Of a DNA stretch of 64,000 nucleotides, positions 63,083-64,000 are shown piece after piece. The notes beneath the pieces are model-generated. The model worked only from the letters and a program-made list of their open reading frames with translations. It ran no database searches and was not told the origin of the DNA. The stretch's first letter is position 1. Each line of letters begins with the position of its first letter. The DNA comes from Hymenolepis diminuta (lineage: Eukaryota; Platyhelminthes; Cestoda; Cyclophyllidea; Hymenolepididae). Made by a program: the position numbers and the translations under genes. The stretch is from the NCBI GenBank assembly GCA_900708905.1, contig CAADRB010000106.1, forward strand, positions 141,431-205,430, read 5' to 3'.

Positions 63083-63308
63083 CGTGCGTCCTTGCTCAAG
63101 TAATTCATTTAAACTCCGTTTGCACTCAGACACACATACATACACACTGACACACACTTGTCATCTACCTGTTCATATGCTTCCCTTCCATCTTCGCCTT
63201 CCCTCCCTCATCTCTCTCTCACTCTTTCGAGCCCTCATTGGGGTTTATTCAATACACTTTGGCTTACACAACTCTTTGTTTTCTACCTTTTGGGAACTGC
63301 TCTTTGCT
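63083..63308 (+). repeat. Dispersed repeat, copy 2
   Basis: Partner of 57642-57832 in opposite orientation. This copy has a longer CA/CT-rich middle (ACACATACATACACACTGAC). The two lie 5.3 kb apart. Confidence 0.6.
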
Positions 63309-64000
63309 GTCATTAGCTGCTAGCTGTAGTCTCAACCTCTAGAGTTTGATTCTAGTTCATTAGTTCCTACAATTTGATAACTCCTATAGTGATGACGATT
63401 CACTTCCTGTTACCTCAACAAGATAAAGCTGTCGAGTTTCCTCCCGGAGCGCCGTAAATTTTTAATAAGGCTTTTGTTAGTAGAAATGATAATTATTTTC
63501 CTCCATTCCCAACATTTCTTCTGTGAATAAAAATGTAATTTCTTTCTTTATTTCCCCACTGATAAAAGATACTTGATAATTATTCTAATTTGTTTAAGCC
63601 GATACCGATTGAGAGTGAGTTTCATTAATACACGTGTGTCGACTATAACATGTCTTGTGATCTGAGGTGGGTTATTAGTTTCTGTGTTAAGTTGCTGTAT
63701 TACCGAGTTTTCTAGATTGTTGGCTCTGCGAGATTACTACCCGAACTCCTAGTTGGTTACGTTATGGCAGCTTTCCAATAGTAAAAAATTAAAAAGACAA
63801 TGCACATGTAGAACTTCAGAAGCCCGTTATAGGAAGGAACTTCTAATGCTTGTCTTATGCTAAATGGAAGGAATGCTCTCTAATGCGAAATCTATGTTGC
63901 CGGCTTTCCTGTTGATCGTAACTAATTATTGTGGCTTTAAATTCGGTCGTTGATCACAAACTTGACTTGTAAGTTAATGCGTAAATTTAAGCTCCATTAG

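Larger units (their letters stand above)
56040..64000. other. Intergenic region with repeats, no gene seen
   Basis: I found no exon chain on either strand. The short open frames at 58083, 60160, 60841 and 61802 show no family resemblance. Recognisable content is a possible intronic-repeat copy (56440-56690), an inverted repeat pair (57642 and 63083), a minus-strand SINE-like copy, a TATG microsatellite, and a diverged direct repeat pair near 58510-58770 and 62390-62700. Confidence 0.5.

Noticed and set aside
1..64000. CRISPR arrays, operons, ribosome binding sites, rRNA or canonical tRNA genes
   Set aside because: None seen. The spliced genes and retroposon-like repeats mark the sequence as a metazoan nuclear genome.

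Overview
This is an AT-rich eukaryotic window containing parts of two multi-exon animal genes and many diverged interspersed repeats. I see no prokaryotic or organellar signature. The lineage is an inference. Two introns of only 33 and 38 nt sit beside an intron of about 22.9 kb in one gene, a size spread known from flatworms. With the AT richness, this suggests a platyhelminth, possibly a tapeworm or fluke. I cannot name the species. A 12-base run of N at 43811-43822 shows the window comes from a gapped assembly.

The left 37 kb, read on the minus strand, hold the N-terminal half of a DBS/MCF2L-type (Dbl family) Rho guanine-nucleotide exchange factor. I placed eight coding exons from about 37495 down to 354, the first of them tentative. 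All the junctions I could test keep the reading frame. They encode a SEC14/CRAL-TRIO domain, then spectrin-like helical segments, then a Gln-rich linker. The catalytic DH and PH domains must lie beyond base 1, and the initiating exon was not found. One exon (13158-13622) stands alone between introns of 8.8 and 22.9 kb. It has an in-frame upstream ATG and a CpG-dense stretch next to it, suggesting a second promoter.

Those two long introns carry two inverted copies of a dead Tc1/mariner element (7111-8503 and 24918-26301). They share a 1209-bp tract with no mismatch, while their ends are clearly diverged. This pair is the most unusual feature of the window. It looks like gene conversion between inverted copies and would let the pre-mRNA fold into a long hairpin around the isolated exon.

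From 37.5 to 40.5 kb lies a head-to-head intergenic region with a fold-back element (37867-38461, 87-bp arms). From 40470 to 55640 on the plus strand is a five-exon gene encoding a 929-residue BAHD1-like chromatin protein. It has a basic N-terminus, two ASLNA/AGLNA motifs, an AT-hook, a split BAH domain and a C-terminal tail not present in the vertebrate protein. It ends in a clear AATAAA site. From 56 to 64 kb I see no gene, only diverged repeats. A tRNA-derived SINE-like family is scattered through the whole window on both strands.
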